Positions 1 to 12,642 are shown, counted from the stretch's first letter. The stretch: DNA of 64,000 nt from Desmodesmus armatus (GCA_007449985.2 VIIQ02000124.1:235474-299473), one strand, 5' to 3'. Notes: generated from the sequence alone by a model not told the origin. Numbers and translations: made by a program.

Positions 1-1
1 T

Positions 2-1277
2 GCCGAGCAGGCACCCGCACCCAGGCCGCAGTTCCTATCGCTGGGTCTGTCTCCCTTCTATCAGATGGACAGCAGCGGTTTCACGTCCTGCCCCACCACC
101 CACAAGGCGTTGCAGAAGGCGTTTGAAATCGGTGAGGGGTTCTACCCCTTCAAGACACTGGCGGCTGCTAAGGCGAAGTACGGGGCGGGGCTGCATGATG
201 GAAAGTATGAGGACGCTGCTGTGGAGTACAGGCACACCTACTTGTGCCACCGCAGGGGCAAGGCTGCACGTGAGTTCCTTTGTTTGAACTTTACCTTATG
301 GATTTTGCTTTTGGGGTTGTACTTCTTGAGGTTTTACCGTGAGTTGCTTTAATAATTCAAGGTTCCCAGGGGTGCTTGTGTAGGTCGGCCGCTGAAGTGC
401 CTGGCATAGTTGTGCCATCGGGGGGAGAACACACACACGAGTGATGCGCGCCGGGGTCTTGGCTTGTAGAGGCTACACTGAGCGTGCATTGTTGTAGAGT
501 CGATAGTAGGGTCTGCTGTGTCCACGTGCCTTCTGTGTGTTGATCGTTCCTGCTCCCTTGTGCAGCATAGCTGAGGAACCAGCCAAACCATTGGGCCTTC
601 TGACTAGAGACTTATCTCATGCTGTTGCACCTGCTGCATGCTGTGCTGTGCTTTGCTATGCAGTGGTAGCCGTCTTTGACATGGCAAAGCTCTTCGGCCT
701 GTGGAAGCACCCTGCAGACGCCCTCACACGCCTGCTGCAGTACAAAATCAAGGCCAAACTGGCCAAAAGGCGCAGCAGCAGCAGCGGCAGCGGCTGTGAC
801 AGCAACAGTTGCAGCAGCAGCTTGAACAGCAAGGCGGCGATGAGGAGCAGCAGCGCAGGCGGCTCTACCCTCGCCAGTGTAGGCTCTGGCCTGCTAACAG
901 AGCAGCTGCCAAGCAAGGGCAGCAAGGGAGGTGCTGCTGCTGCAGCGCCAGGCAAGGCCAGCAAAGCGGCAGCTGCAGGCGCTGCAGCAGCCGTACAGCA
1001 GCAAAAGAGTGCAGCAGGAGCAGCAGCGGCAGACAGCGCAGCGAGCGGGGAGGTGTCGCTGGCGAAATCGTCACGGGTGTCACTCATTGGTACCGTGCCG
1101 GCCCCGCTGTCTGTTGACTCTTCCAACAGGCAGGTCAGCAGTGAGGGAGGCAGTGATGCGGGAGAGTTGGGTGCTGCTTACACTGGCATTAGCTCAGTTG
1201 CATGCTCGGAGATCACTGTGTGCACAGAGGGTGCCAGCCCTACGTGGTCTAGCAGGCAGAGCAGCAGCAGTAGCTGA
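2..1277 (+). CDS. 3' end of an unrecognised gene (two exons, 5' truncated by window)
   Basis: The frame is open from the window edge. The first exon ends at 269 before a GTGAGT donor. The next exon most likely starts at 664 after GCTATGCAG; the phases join cleanly through a split CTG codon, giving ...GKAALVAVFDMAKLFGLWKHPADALTRLL. The upstream part is an ordinary mixed-composition domain (CPTTHKALQKAFEIGEGFYPF, YEDAAVEYRHTYLCHRRG). The C-terminal ~190 residues are low-complexity Ser/Ala/Gly and end in a serine run before TGA. I do not recognise the family. The globular part and good splice phase support a real gene; the exact acceptor is inferred. The start codon and earlier exons lie outside the window. 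Confidence 0.6.
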
Positions 1278-1432
1278 GGGCTACCACACGCCGTGCTACA
1301 GCCCATGTAGCAGGCAGAGCAGCGGCAGCGGCTGAGGGCTACACGCCTTGCTACAGCCGCATGTGGTATAGCACGCAGAGCGGCTGCTGCTGCTGCTCTG
1401 CCTGCTAGCAGCAGCAGCAGGGGAGGGCCAGA
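1254..1432. repeat. Degenerate tandem repeat spanning the stop codon
   Basis: The segment GCAGGCAGAGCAGC...GCTGAGGGCTAC...TGCTACAGCC around the stop codon of the preceding gene recurs about 57 bases downstream, with a weaker third copy near 1375-1450 in which the AGCAG and CTGCTG runs are mixed. The copies carry the terminal Ser codons and the TGA, so the repeat duplicates the coding end and start of the 3' UTR. This is read directly from the sequence. Confidence 0.6.
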
Positions 1433-4400
1433 CGCCTGCTACAGCCGCAGCTGGCTCAGGAATGGGTTGGTTGTGGTGTGTGTGTCTGAGCTGATTGGTG
1501 CGTGCGCAAGCAAAATGTTTGTGGATTGAATTACTGTTGTACAGTCAAGCGACATCACTTGGTTATGCTCTTGATGTTCGTCAGCTTGCGGCGCTTGCGT
1601 GTTCGCTAAGCGTAAGCACGGCATGGCTGGTGTGGGCTGCAGTTTTGAGCGAGGCTTGCGATCACTGCAAAGATGTGTATTTTGTGTGTTGGCTGCGACT
1701 TTCTGGTATGTCGGGATGCTGCAGGATTGCGAAAGAGATAAGGGGATGCGGGGCAAGCCTGTTGCTGACTCCTGCCAACACAGGATATGTTTTCATTCAG
1801 GCCTGAAAGCTTGCTGTGTGTTGAGCACAGCAGTTGGCACGTGTTTGTGCTGGTGTTGGGTACAGGTTAGGGGTGTCAGTCTGTGTGTGGGCTGTCCTTG
1901 CTTCCAGCTGGTGTTGGTGGCAAGGGGACACAAGTGGCTGTAGTGTTGGTGGTGTCAAGCTTGGGTAGGTGTGTATGGTGCAAGGTCGTATTCGTCCACT
2001 TTTTTGGTTGGTTGGTTTGTTGCTGGTTGGCACAGGCTACAGCTTGTAGCTGTGGCTGCAAACAGGGAAGATATGTTCAAATGGATACGCTGTCTTGGCA
2101 AGTGACTTGCCACACATTAAAGTTGATGGACTTGTGTGTGCTTCTTCGACCGGAGCCAAGCCTACTGCAGGCAGTCATGCTTACTTTATTTCGTCAGGGT
2201 ACCAAGTTTGTGCTTGATAACGGCCGAAGTGCAGGCGAGAGAGGATGAGTGTGTCTGTTGTGGCTCCTGAGTTTTGTTTTGCTCTTTGGCCTTTGGTGTG
2301 TGATGTTGATGGGGGCAGCTGGTGCACAACACTATGGCGTTGTGAGAGGCAGTGACGGGCAGCGCCAGCGGCTGTCTGTTTCTATGTGGTGAGCGGTGTC
2401 GACCAGTTGTGCTTTGAATGTTGCGTGTCGTCCCTGCGGAGTCAGTTCGCTGGCCAACAACTGGTGACCGCGAGGTCAACCCTAGCCTGCCCACCCCTGT
2501 TGCGCACGTGTGTTAGGCGCGTACGGATGGTGGGTTGTGGTGGCTGGTGCGCACTGGAGCCCCTGTGCCTGCGCTGTGATGTTGCGGCTGTGATGAATAC
2601 CGTGTTTGGGTTGAATTGTTGGCTGGGTGCATCGGTGGCTACCCAGGTTTCTTTTGCTGGCTGGCAGCGTGCGAAAGTGGCCCAAAGGCGTGCGTTTACG
2701 TCAACTTTTTGGCTACTCGGCGTGCAGGAGGTGTGTTGAGAGGTGTGTGACGCACAGGACACAGTGCGGGTGTCACTTTGTTATCAGAGCTGTCCCCAAA
2801 ATCATGACTCGTGGCATTCGCATGGAGCATGGGCAGGACGGGCATGACAGTTGGGTGCACCTGCGGGTCCTGTGGATGTACAGGCATCTGAGCACTGCGT
2901 GGCCTCAAGTTGACCAGGAAAGTGTCTGGGTGCGGGAATCCAGTGGTGCTATTCCCCCCAGGGCACCCTTGACCAGTTGCTTACTAAGTTGCATGTTGTC
3001 AAAGATTGTCCCATGGTAATGCAGAGAGGATGCCACTCTGTGTTGCTCCCGCATACATGTGAGCATCCTGGGCTTGGGTTAGGTTGTCCTCTGGGGCATG
3101 CAAGAGCTGCTTGACGGCCTTTGGTTTGGTTTGTGACTTTGCTGTCGTCCTGTGAGCAGTTTGTACACAGTCATGTTTACGTTGCAGGCAAGCACACCTG
3201 GACTTGTCCAAGCTACATGCAGCCTTCATGAGCCATGGGGCATGGGGTCTTGCCTAGCTGCTTGACAGCCTGACAGGTGTTGCCCAGGTGCCGCCGTTGA
3301 CTTTACACACACCCTACAAAGTCTTCACCGTCCAGGATGTGTGGTTGCTGGGTGTTTGACTGGAAAGGCTGACAGCAGGTTGTTGAGTTGCTTGCCTCAG
3401 GCCGGCTCTGATGTTACCATGTGGCAATGGGTGTGGGCTGTGATGTTTTGAGTCGGGGCCCACCAGTGCAGATCCACTATCTTGACTTTCCCTACAGGGT
3501 GGGGCTGCTGTTTGATACGCTAGGCAAGGGGCAAGACAGTTGCTGCTGCTGCTTCCCGAGGCTTGCTCGCTCATGGAATTGTACTGGTACAGTACACAGT
3601 TCTAGGGATGTGTTGCCCGTCCATTTGCATGAGGGGCACACGTTGTCAGGCAATGGATGGAGCATCACTTGAGCGGGTGTGCGCTGCGCACACACTGGTC
3701 TGGGGCCGCATGGCTGTCGGCTTTGACTCTTATACCCTGCGGTCAGGCTCGTGCGCTTTTAGTCTAAAGTCCTTGCACTGCTAGGGTGTGCCAGTTGCTT
3801 CAAGCATCTGACCGGTGTTCCTGTTGGTCTGTCCCTGTGTCATTGCTGGTGTGTGCACATACTTGCTGTTGGGTGGGTGGACTCATTTGGGTGCGCTTAT
3901 GTTGTGAAGCGCAGGCACCTTTCTGTCCCTCATCTTTGATGTATGTGCTGGCTGCTGCTTCACAGAATCCCAGGCGCACATGCATTGCGTCAGGCCGGCT
4001 TCTGCTTTCAACGCTTAGTTGCTTGCCTGTTGTTAGCCTTGCTTCGTAGAGGACTTACCTAGACCAGTTCAGGAAGATGTCCCAGCATACAAGCATGTAT
4101 GGCTTGCATCTATATGGCATGCCATACCACACAGCAACGTGTGTTGTGCTGCCTTTGTCTGTTCTGCTTTCTCTGCCTTGCATCGTGGTGCATTGCATGT
4201 GCGCCTTCCCGTGCATGTCCCTTTCTTCGAGCTGGGTTCCTGCATACCTATATACACCCGCCAGTCGCGCTGACACCCCAACATATCAGTGCCATGCGGT
4301 GTGTGTTTCCTGCGGCCGAGTAGGCCGCCCATTTGGCTTGGTAGAGTTTCAGTGTGGCTTGGTATGTCAGCATACTGCAAGTGCCCTGGCCAAAGTGGGC

Positions 4401-4695
4401 ATACAGTGGGCATATAGCTGTCACAAGGCTTGTTCCTTGTCATACCTTGGTGGACGGGCTTCAGCGCTGGGTTGGTGGAGTTCGAGTGTGACTTGACATG
4501 TCAGCACCGTGCAGTGCGACACTGCAAGTGCCCTGGCCACGGGGAGGGGTACTGGGCAGCCCAGTCTTAGTGGTCAAACCATACAGCTGCTACAAGGCTT
4601 GTACCTTGTCATACCTTGGGGCGACGGGCTGCGGCTGGGCTTTCTGGTGTTCGCTGCGTAGCTGCTGTTTGTAGTTGGTGCGAGGGTGTCGACAA

Positions 4696-4729
<34 letters not shown>

Positions 4730-6443
4730 CCCTACGGCCTCTGTATCGAGGTGGTGCTATCGGTGCCTGCAGATCTGTGACGTTGGGTGAATGTGCTGCT
4801 TTTGTTGTCGTTGGTGTTGGTGTTGCCGCTGTTGTTCTTGCCCTTGTGCTGGGGAAAGTCCTTTTTGTTGCTTTTTGTTGCTTTTTGTGGTTGAATATTT
4901 AGTGGATACTGGCTGCACATACACTGTGTGATCAGATGTTGCAAGCTTTTGATACATAGTCTGTGGCAACAGTGCCATGCTTTGATTGCCGCGACGGCAG
5001 TGCCAAATCTGGGGAACACATGTCATTTCTTCCCTGCCTTGCCAAGGCGATGACCACTGTTTTGTTCAACGAGTTGCCTTGCACCATGCCGCCTGCTTCG
5101 TGCTATTGTTTGATACAGCGGTGCTTGGTCTTGCGTCCATCCGTGGCTGGAGTCAGTTGCAGCGTTGCTCTGCTTGGGAACTCCATGTAACACCTTCCTT
5201 CATTTAGCTGTGCTTGGGTGGAGCAGCACTGCACTTGAAATGCTTCAGGACTGGTGAGCGCTTGTGCGGGCCTTCGTACGGCCGCTCTTATGTAAAGTCG
5301 ACACACCTGACTGGGCGGCTGTCGAGTTTTGGCAGGATCACACGGCTGCTGTATCCTTGAGCTTCATAGCTAAAGGTGCTGATTGCTAAAGCAGCCTTGG
5401 GTGCTGCTTTCTCTTTGCACTCCTGTCGCCTGTTGTGCACTATGCTGTCCACTCATCCTTCAAAAGTGTTTGCATGCGGCTGTGGAATTTCAGAAGGTTT
5501 GACAAATGCCAGACTGGGCTGCTGGCAACTACCTGCCTGGCTTGAGGGGGACATTATCCAGCACCATGGTGCCTGCCTTAGCGCTCAGGGACCACATGCA
5601 AGTTGACTCAAATCAGGTCAGGCATGCCGGGTTACATTGCTGAGGGCTGTTGCGCACCCATATTGAACAACACTGTGTACACAAAGTGCCACATACACAG
5701 CGTGGCATGGCAGGCGCACAACAGCGCAATGCTCCAACATGCATGATGCAGCAGAGACAAGTTGCTGCCACAGAGGCCGAATAAAACCCTTGAAACGGAG
5801 ACAATGCAGCAGGACTTGGTAGTAGGAAAATGCAGGTAGCAGGGTTCACAATGCAGTAGTAATAACAGTCTTGCAAAGCGTACAGCAACAGCCCATACAC
5901 ACACATGTTGTCGGAGCAGGGAATATTGCACCCTTCCTCCCCTCAGGGCACCAGTGTACATTCACACTCCATAATACTGACGGGCAGTCAGGCCACGCCA
6001 TGGCTGACGCAATTCCAGGACTGCTGACTGCCGGAAGGGTTTGCCACCACACACACTCGGCACAACAACATACGAACTGGCTAGGCATGTGCCGCAAGTC
6101 AGGTTGCGCTGCCCCCCATAATATGATCACCATGATCACATGGTTGAGTTTTGCCAACTAGGGCAGCTGACAACAGCCAATCCCAGACTTGGGCCGCCGA
6201 CAGGCATGCTGCCTGCAGTTATGATGCTGTCAAAAGACTCCCACCACCCGTCACTGCATTCAGCTGTGTGTTGCCTCTCATGCAAAGGCTCAGTCTACAA
6301 TGCAGCAGCGAGGGGGTGCATGCGGCAGCCCTCTGTTATGCTGTCTGTGACTGGTACTGCCTCTGCATGTCCATGCAGCGCTATACCCAAGAAACAGGGC
6401 AACATGATGCCGTCAGGGTTTGGGGTTTAGGGAGCCCGCCATT
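1278..6443. other. No gene recognised; GT-rich intergenic or UTR/intron DNA
   Basis: The open frames here are short, overlap on both strands and show no domain motif, no codon pattern like the real exons nearby and no convincing donor/acceptor chain. The plus strand is rich in TGTG/TTG runs. Apart from the dinucleotide repeat at 4699 and the end-of-gene repeat at 1254-1432, I see nothing to annotate. A long 3' UTR or a poorly conserved gene cannot be excluded. Confidence 0.5.
4699..4727. repeat. (TG)n microsatellite
   Basis: An uninterrupted run of TG dinucleotides (about 14 units), followed by TTTCCC. It can be seen directly. Confidence 0.95.
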
Positions 6444-8653
6444 TCAAACCTTCTGCAGGCAGACTGCGTCCAAAAGGGATCCGCATGAGCCGCACTCCTT
6501 AGGGCGCTTGGCATTGATAAAGGCAAGGGTAACCTGCAGCACCAGCAAATTTACAGCCAGCACCGCCAGTCAGTTCCGCGTTCTGCACATAGTATGAGGG
6601 GTTCGGGAGCGAACATGCATACTGCAACAGCCTGGGTGACCGCAGCGGCCGACTGCTCAGACAACAGCCGAGTGCTTTGTCAGCTTTGCCTTCTGCAGAG
6701 AGGCTTTGTGTCACCGTAGGCAGCAAGGTCATGAGGGTATCTGACTGTCTCCATGTGCACGTGATGCATGCTGCTCTCCGTTGGTGGCTTTTATTTATTA
6801 CTCAACGCGGCCACTGCAAACCCAGGAAGTGGAGCAAGCATTCTGCTTCCTCCAAAACAAGGGGGGGGGGGGTCTGACCTAGACTGTGACTAGACCCAGA
6901 CTGTGCTGGCAACAGGTGGCAGGCAAGTCCAGCACACTCACCGTGTCTGAGGGTGCAGTGAATGTGGCCTCGTGCTTGACCCACTGCTTTTGGTGCTTGG
7001 CCCAGTTCTCTGCAGTGTCAGCATGACTGATCTGCGTGTAGCCCTGCTTGTCTGATGGCCACACCCCCTTGGCAGTGACGTCGGGCTTGTAGCTAGAGTC
7101 CCTAATGGCGACATCAACGGCTGTCTCGAAGTTGGTCCACACACCAGTCCTGCAGGCACAGCAGAAAGCAGAAAGCCTTGAGCCAAAGCACCCAGTACCC
7201 GTACAGCAGTGACTGTGCGCAGCAGGGACCGCAGCCAAGACTGCAACCCAGGCCAGGCTGATGCTGACCAAACAAGACACCCCAGCCTCCTGGTCTCCTG
7301 TGCACTCCAGTGACTCGGCAACTCCACAACAACGCTACCCAAAGTACTGCCTCACAGCAGTACGCTGACAAGCAGAGACTCTGTGTCACTCACTGTTTCC
7401 ATGCTACCCACAGTACGTATTGGGGCATACTTTTGAAAAGCACGCTGAGAAGGCACAAGCCAAGACCCTGTGTCACTCACTGCTTCCTGAAGGTCATGAG
7501 GCGGCCGTAGTAGTAGCTCAGCTTGTACTGGGCTCCCTTCTGCAGCTTGATGTCCTGGCAGTAGTTGCCTGTGGCGTTGGGCAGCAGCTCACCGTACTGC
7601 TTGCCCTCAATGGGAGTGGCCAGGGCTCCACGGCCAACCTCGATGTATCTGTGTGAACAGAGAAGGAGAGCAGCAGCAGGGAGAGATGGGTGTACTGTTT
7701 CAGGTTTCAAACACCATGTGACACACCTTGTGTGTGAGTGGCAGACGGGGTTTTGACTGGTGGCCTCGGGGGTCAGGTGGCACATGCAATTGCAGCCCCC
7801 TGTGAATACTGTTGGCACAATCATGGTCAGGAAGTACTGCTTCAAAGTATTCATGGAGCACTGCGCACATCAACAGGTAACCCGGCCATGGGGCAATCCT
7901 GAAAGCCGGTTGTGTGCACAGCAACATAATGTAAAGCCTTTCAGCCGACGTTACTCACGGCTTGCCGGTCTTCAGGCAGGTGCCGCACCAGTCTGTCTGG
8001 ACACAGTGGCCCAGGCCGTCAGGGCGAGCAGTGTACCAGCCTGCAACAGGGAGCAAGAGGGAGGAGACATTTTGAGGGTTCAAACATGCAGAAGCTGTTG
8101 GTGAGGCCTTGAAATGTGACATGCACGGTGTGTTGTTACTGGTTTGTGACATTCACAGTGCGGTTCTTGTGCCAGGTGGCGCTACAGACCACTAGCCAAC
8201 AACCCATGCGTGCAAGCTGATCAGTCATGAGATTGTGGCTGGCTGGCCATGGCGCTGTGGAAGCTTGGAACAGGCGGTTTACAGGGATGCAGGCGGCATG
8301 GAGGGATAGCAGATGGGTGACCGGGAACACCTTTTGCAAGGATAGATTCCACAGGCGTCTCCCACTGCATCTGTGACTCCCTGCATCCGTAGCAGCAGCT
8401 GCGGTCCTATCCCATACACCATCCTGTGTGGGACAACAGGTGTGCACGTACCTGGGATCTTCTCATACCAGCCCCACTTTGAGTTCGAAGTGGGATCAGG
8501 CAGCTGCGTTGCGAACTGCTCGGTGTTTGGCTCCTCAAAGCCTCCGTTCTGCAGCAGGTTGCCTTGGCACTCCTTGGACAGGTCCACATAAGCATTCGCC
8601 AGCTGAGCACTCAGCAGCAGCACAGCCACGCTCGAAACGTGATGAAACTTCAT
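6444..8653 (-). CDS. Secreted DUF642-like (galactose-binding-fold) protein, five exons
   Basis: All splice phases agree: exons 8653-8452, 8040-7959, 7648-7481, 7149-6942 and 6533-6444, total 750 bases, 249 residues plus TGA. Residues 1-21 form a signal peptide (MKFHH, hydrophobic core, ANA cleavage). Then comes GNLLQNGGFEEP (about 31-42), the N-terminal signature of DUF642-type plant and algal wall proteins. A Cys-rich stretch (GHCVQTDWCGTCLK) follows, then YKLSYYYGRLMTF, a FTAPSDTVTLAF strand and a C-terminal CGSCGSLLDAVC, matching the usual CGPxLDxV ending. The eight cysteines suit disulfides outside the cell. Known family members bind cell-wall polysaccharide or pectin-modifying enzymes; this role is inferred here. 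Its codons are cleaner than the neighbours' and it has no homopolymers. It is divergent from the M23 gene. Confidence 0.85.
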
Positions 8654-9694
8654 GACTGTTTTTGTGCTGTCTGGCTGCGATGCCTGCGACGAGTAGCGCG
8701 AAGTCAGTCAAAGAAGCAGCAGGCAGATGGGAGCAGAGGTGATTATTGCAGGCACGCGCTGATCAACTACACAACATCCATTATTTATTGCCTATAATTC
8801 AAAAATGCATCAAGTCAAGCGTGCTACTCACCGTACGCAAGAGGCAACGACTGACCCAACGGGTGATGGTCCAAGGCTGGATGAACAATAGACACAGTAG
8901 GGGATCTGATGTTTATGAGTGTTCTGATCAAGCAGCACACCGCACGCTTTGTATGTGGTGGACATGCTTGCACCTTGTTTTTTTCAACATGGCGCCGCTT
9001 CGCATTCCTCCCACAACTGGAGAGCAGGATCACAGCATGCGCCTATGATCTACCTGTTTCTTGCCACTTATTTTGATATAAACGGATTTATTTGCACAGT
9101 CTCAACGTCAAATCCTGCTGGTCGCAGCAAAGGGGTCACCCACGACTTTCTCGAAATGAAGGGCATGTACTACGCAGTAGGATGTGCAGTGGTGTTTTTA
9201 TGCACTATTAGGATGTCTTCAGGCTGTGGCAACCCGATGGGCTCGCAAACATACAATCTGGGAGAAGGTATGGTGCAACGTTGCCCAAGTCCACGTCAGC
9301 CAGAGCAGTCTGCGCTTCTGCCCATCCATCTGGCTCTTTACCCTTGCTGATCAATTACTTTCTACACTACATCATTATCACACATGTTGTTGAATGTACT
9401 GCCAGGCCCTTCAGCACATGCCACGCGTCTGGGTAAGGCCAAGTGGCAGGACCACAATGCAGTGGACTTCCGGGCACCTGCAGGTGGGTGACACTCAATG
9501 ACTCACTGGTCCAAGCCATTACGTACACTCAGATTTTGCTTTGCCATATAAACACCAGCCTGCATGTGCAAATGGAGCCAGTTGCAGGGTTGCCTTTGCA
9601 GGATTAGGTTGCACAATGGCTTCGCTCAGGGGTGATGCAAGCACCTTGCAAGCTGGCCGATAGCTTGTTGCCCCTGTTTTGCTGCTGTGTGCAG

Positions 9695-10301
9695 GCACTC
9701 CCGTGTACGCACTCACAGATGGCACTGTGTGCGACCCAGCAAAGGACTCCAAGTGTGTGTAAGTACACAGCCTCAAAGGCACCCAGCAGGCACCTGCAGC
9801 TGCCATAGCAGCCCTAGGCTCTGCGCCACTGCTGTTTCCTTGCCCCATTTTACTGCCAGCGGCTGGCAGAGCATCACCCGAACATTTACGCAGGACGGCG
9901 GCTGACACGGGTGGTACTTCATGCTGCTGCAAGTGCTCGCATCTCACACCTCTGGCATCAAGCAGTACTCCCAGCTGGGCTCACTGCCGCCGTTGCTGTT
10001 GCCACTGCTGCTGCTGTTTTTGTCGGGGTTCTGCAGGATCGGCAAGACCCCAGAGGAGATGAAGGACAGGCACAGCCTCAACAGCTTCTACCTCAACGGT
10101 TCAGACGGGCAGCAGTACTACTACACTCACCTAGAGAGTGTGGCAGTGAAGGGAGGGCAGGCTGTGAAGCAGGGGGATCTTGTAGGGGCTGTGGGTGCAT
10201 ACAACGGCAGGAATGCACACCTGCATTTGGCTGTGGACAAGGGGAATGTGTGTGAGCTGCTGACAAAGTGCAAGCCCTCTGACTCACGCACCTGCAAGTA
10301 G
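9695..10301 (+). CDS. Peptidase M23 (LytM/lysostaphin-type) domain, 3' part of gene
   Basis: One exon, 9695-9758, reads GTPVYALTDGTVCDPAKDSKCV before a GTAAGT donor; this is the G-TPVYA-DGTV strand that opens M23 domains. The last exon begins about 10037 after TTCTGCAG and encodes YYYTHLESVAVKGGQAVKQG, DLVGAVG and NGRNAHLHLAV, ending TAG at 10299-10301. The HLH triad is the HxH zinc/catalytic motif and the HLESVAVKGG strand is typical. The first zinc motif (HxxxD) and the N-terminus must lie in upstream exons that I could not place, and a middle exon around 9900-10000 is possible. M23 enzymes cut peptide cross-bridges; in algae the substrate is unknown, perhaps extracellular glycoprotein or bacterial wall. 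The start codon is not identified. Confidence 0.7.
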
Positions 10302-11100
10302 CTGTGGTGAGGGAGGTACCTGATGTGAGGGGTGATAAGTTTGTCACCAAGTGTACTATCAAAGTTTGTGGACATAGTATGTGTAATTTGTGGGTGAAAT
10401 GACTTTGACTCAAAGACTTGCAGGCCTCAGCGTTTTCATAGTCAGGGCTTGGTGTGAGGCTGGTGAAGAAGTACCTCTGAAGAGTATCTTTGGAAGCCTC
10501 AAGGCCACCAACACAGCACATTGCCTGCTGGCAGGCTGGGTAGGGGGCTTGGTGTGCTTCACGTCCCAGCTGGGTCGCACACAGAAACAGGTCATCTAAG
10601 ATGTGTAGCTGTAGCACTTGCATGTCCTCATGACATGGACGGCAAGAATGAGTGTGTGCTCTCTCAACTGACACACACAGCTTGTCATCTTTACAAGCAC
10701 ACCCAACGACCGACAGTCTGGCAGCGGCTGACTTGAACTTCCAACTTGAAACAGTGCAGTACCAGTCCATAACAAGCTGCGGCATCATATTACAGTCAAA
10801 GAAACTACAGAAATTGGGCATCGGACCGCCCAGACAGACACACACAGACTCATCGAATGCTGCTGACCAAGATGAGGGGCCCCATTGACCCTTGAAACCG
10901 TGATTTTCGAAACTTGACAGTGTTAGATCCCAGGTCAGTGCCAGCATGGCAGGCACACATGTACAAACACGGCAAAAGAGCATACCTAGGCCGCCCCTGC
11001 TGAGCACACACGCCCCACATGGGTGTACACCCATGCACAGCCAGCACCTTTGACCGTCATATGGGTCAAATGCCTACCACCCACTGGCAGTCCGGTACAA
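10302..11100. other. No gene recognised between convergent genes
   Basis: This interval lies between the stop codons of the M23 gene (+) and the first OPR gene (-). A TGTAA, the usual green-algal polyadenylation signal, occurs at 10382-10386, about 80 bases after the M23 stop. The long minus-strand frame at 10093-11034 overlaps the M23 coding exon on the opposite strand, has no motif and is treated as a shadow. Confidence 0.5.
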
Positions 11101-12642
11101 TCACAGCCTTGTCTTGCTCCCCCACTCTGCTGCCTCCCTTGCCCCCTGCTGCAGCTGCTGCTGAGTCAGCAGCCCCTCCAGCCCCTTCCCATCAAGCAGC
11201 TGCTGCTCCAACAGCCAGCTGTGAAACACCCACAGCCTGCGCAGGCTGGCAGGGTGTGCGCGGCCTTGCTGTTTAACCTTGCTGTCTGCTACAACGTTGC
11301 GAGCCACACCCGCAAACCCCTGCATGTTCAACTGCGCAACAGACAGGCAGCACATGGATGCTATGCTGACCTTGTCTGACTCAGACACAGGCCTATCCCG
11401 GCTACTGTTGGACTGCAGAAGCTGCTGGCCCCTCTGCAGCAGCAGCTCCAAAAAATGTGCATCTTGGTACTGCAGCTGAATACTTGCCGAAGTTGCCTGA
11501 ATCAGGTTGAATGCTGTGCTCTTGGGCAGCCACATTGGGGCTGCAGCAACAGCAGCGTGAACAAATGCCTCATCCCTGAGCTGCAGCTCACCCAACGCCC
11601 ACATGGTGTTGGTGATGGCTTGAGGACTCCAGCTGGACAAGCTTTTCAGCTGTACACATGACAGCAGCTGCCCGGCCAACCCCTGTGCTGCTGCTATGGA
11701 CAGCAGCGGTGACGTCCCTGTGCACATGCGACCCAAACCCACCATGACATTGCCAATGTGTTGGGGGTACCCCCCTGCAGTCACTTCCTGCAGCAACGGC
11801 AGCGCCAATAGCTGGTGCAGCAGGTCGGGACTGACCCGTGCCGCCCACCCAGGGGAGGTGCTGAGTACACTCAGCGACCAAATGACATTGGCAATCTCCT
11901 GAGACGCTGCTGTATCTAGTACAACAGGGTGCACAAAGGCCTCCAACAGCAACAGCAGCTCGTCAGGTTGAGGCTGCTGGCGCAGCTTGGCACATGCGTA
12001 CATCACATTTGAGATATCCTGTGGCTTTACAGACGGTGGGTGGCCTGTATGAAGGTCCTTGTCAACAAGTGCAAGAAAAGCCTGCCAGGTTTTGGCCCAG
12101 GCAGGATGCTGAGCACTGCCCAACTTGCCGCATGCCCACAGGACGTTGGAGTACCCTTGGGCACCTGAGTCTGGCAGCCTGGCCAGAAACGCAGTCCCCA
12201 GCTTGCTGAAGAACGGGCTTCTCAAGCTGCTGCCCCGCATTTTGGCATACTTGGTAATTGCCGCAGCCGCATTGATGTGGTCAAAGTTGGCACCGTACTC
12301 CATAAAGACTGTCTCCAGCTCTGGCACACTGTCACAGCTGGTGATCTCTCTGGTGATGAGTGCTCCCATGCCACCACCACTGGCGCGCTTGCTGCGGTCG
12401 TCGTCGGGCTCTGGTGTACCCCTGGCCCACATTGCGCGGCCAGCAGCATGGCAGACCAACCCCCTCCTGCTGCCAGCAGTACTGCTACTGCTGCTGTTGG
12501 CAGCTGAGCTGGTGCTGATGCTGTCACAATGACTTATTGAGGCGCTTGCATAGGGTGGTGCAGGCTGAGACAGCAGGGCAACGCGAGAAGAGATGCTGCC
12601 CCTGCTGCAGCGCAGATCTGAGCGACACCGGAGCGAAAGCAT
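11101..12642 (-). CDS. Octotricopeptide-repeat (OPR) protein, organelle-targeted (intact copy 1)
   Basis: A single-exon frame of 513 residues. Residues 1-65 look like an organelle transit peptide: rich in Ser, Ala and Arg, few acids, with a VCHAAG junction near 63. Repeats of about 38-40 residues follow, with OPR cores at about 164-174 (YSNVLWACGKLG), 210-220 (ISNVMYACAKL), 250-260 (IANVIWSLSVL), 296-306 (IGNVMVGLGRM) and 343-354 (ITNTMWALGELQL). The C-terminus is LRRLWVFHSWLL near 468-478, then a Gln-rich tail. OPR proteins bind specific chloroplast or mitochondrial RNAs and control their stability, processing or translation; the target here is unknown. This is the only one of four paralogues in the window with an unbroken frame. 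Its 5' flank is nearly identical to that of copy 2 over about 100 bases, showing recent duplication. Confidence 0.85.
   Translation of the reverse strand: MLSLRCRSDLRCSRGSISSRVALLSQPAPPYASASISHCDSISTSSAANSSSSSTAGSRRGLVCHAAGRAMWARGTPEPDDDRSKRASGGGMGALITREITSCDSVPELETVFMEYGANFDHINAAAAITKYAKMRGSSLRSPFFSKLGTAFLARLPDSGAQGYSNVLWACGKLGSAQHPAWAKTWQAFLALVDKDLHTGHPPSVKPQDISNVMYACAKLRQQPQPDELLLLLEAFVHPVVLDTAASQEIANVIWSLSVLSTSPGWAARVSPDLLHQLLALPLLQEVTAGGYPQHIGNVMVGLGRMCTGTSPLLSIAAAQGLAGQLLSCVQLKSLSSWSPQAITNTMWALGELQLRDEAFVHAAVAAAPMWLPKSTAFNLIQATSASIQLQYQDAHFLELLLQRGQQLLQSNSSRDRPVSESDKVSIASMCCLSVAQLNMQGFAGVARNVVADSKVKQQGRAHPASLRRLWVFHSWLLEQQLLDGKGLEGLLTQQQLQQGAREAAEWGSKTRL

Noticed and set aside
10093..11034. 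313-residue minus-strand frame opposite the M23 exon
   Set aside because: It overlaps the well-supported M23 coding exon on the other strand, has no motif, and its Cys/His/Ser-rich composition is that of an antisense shadow.
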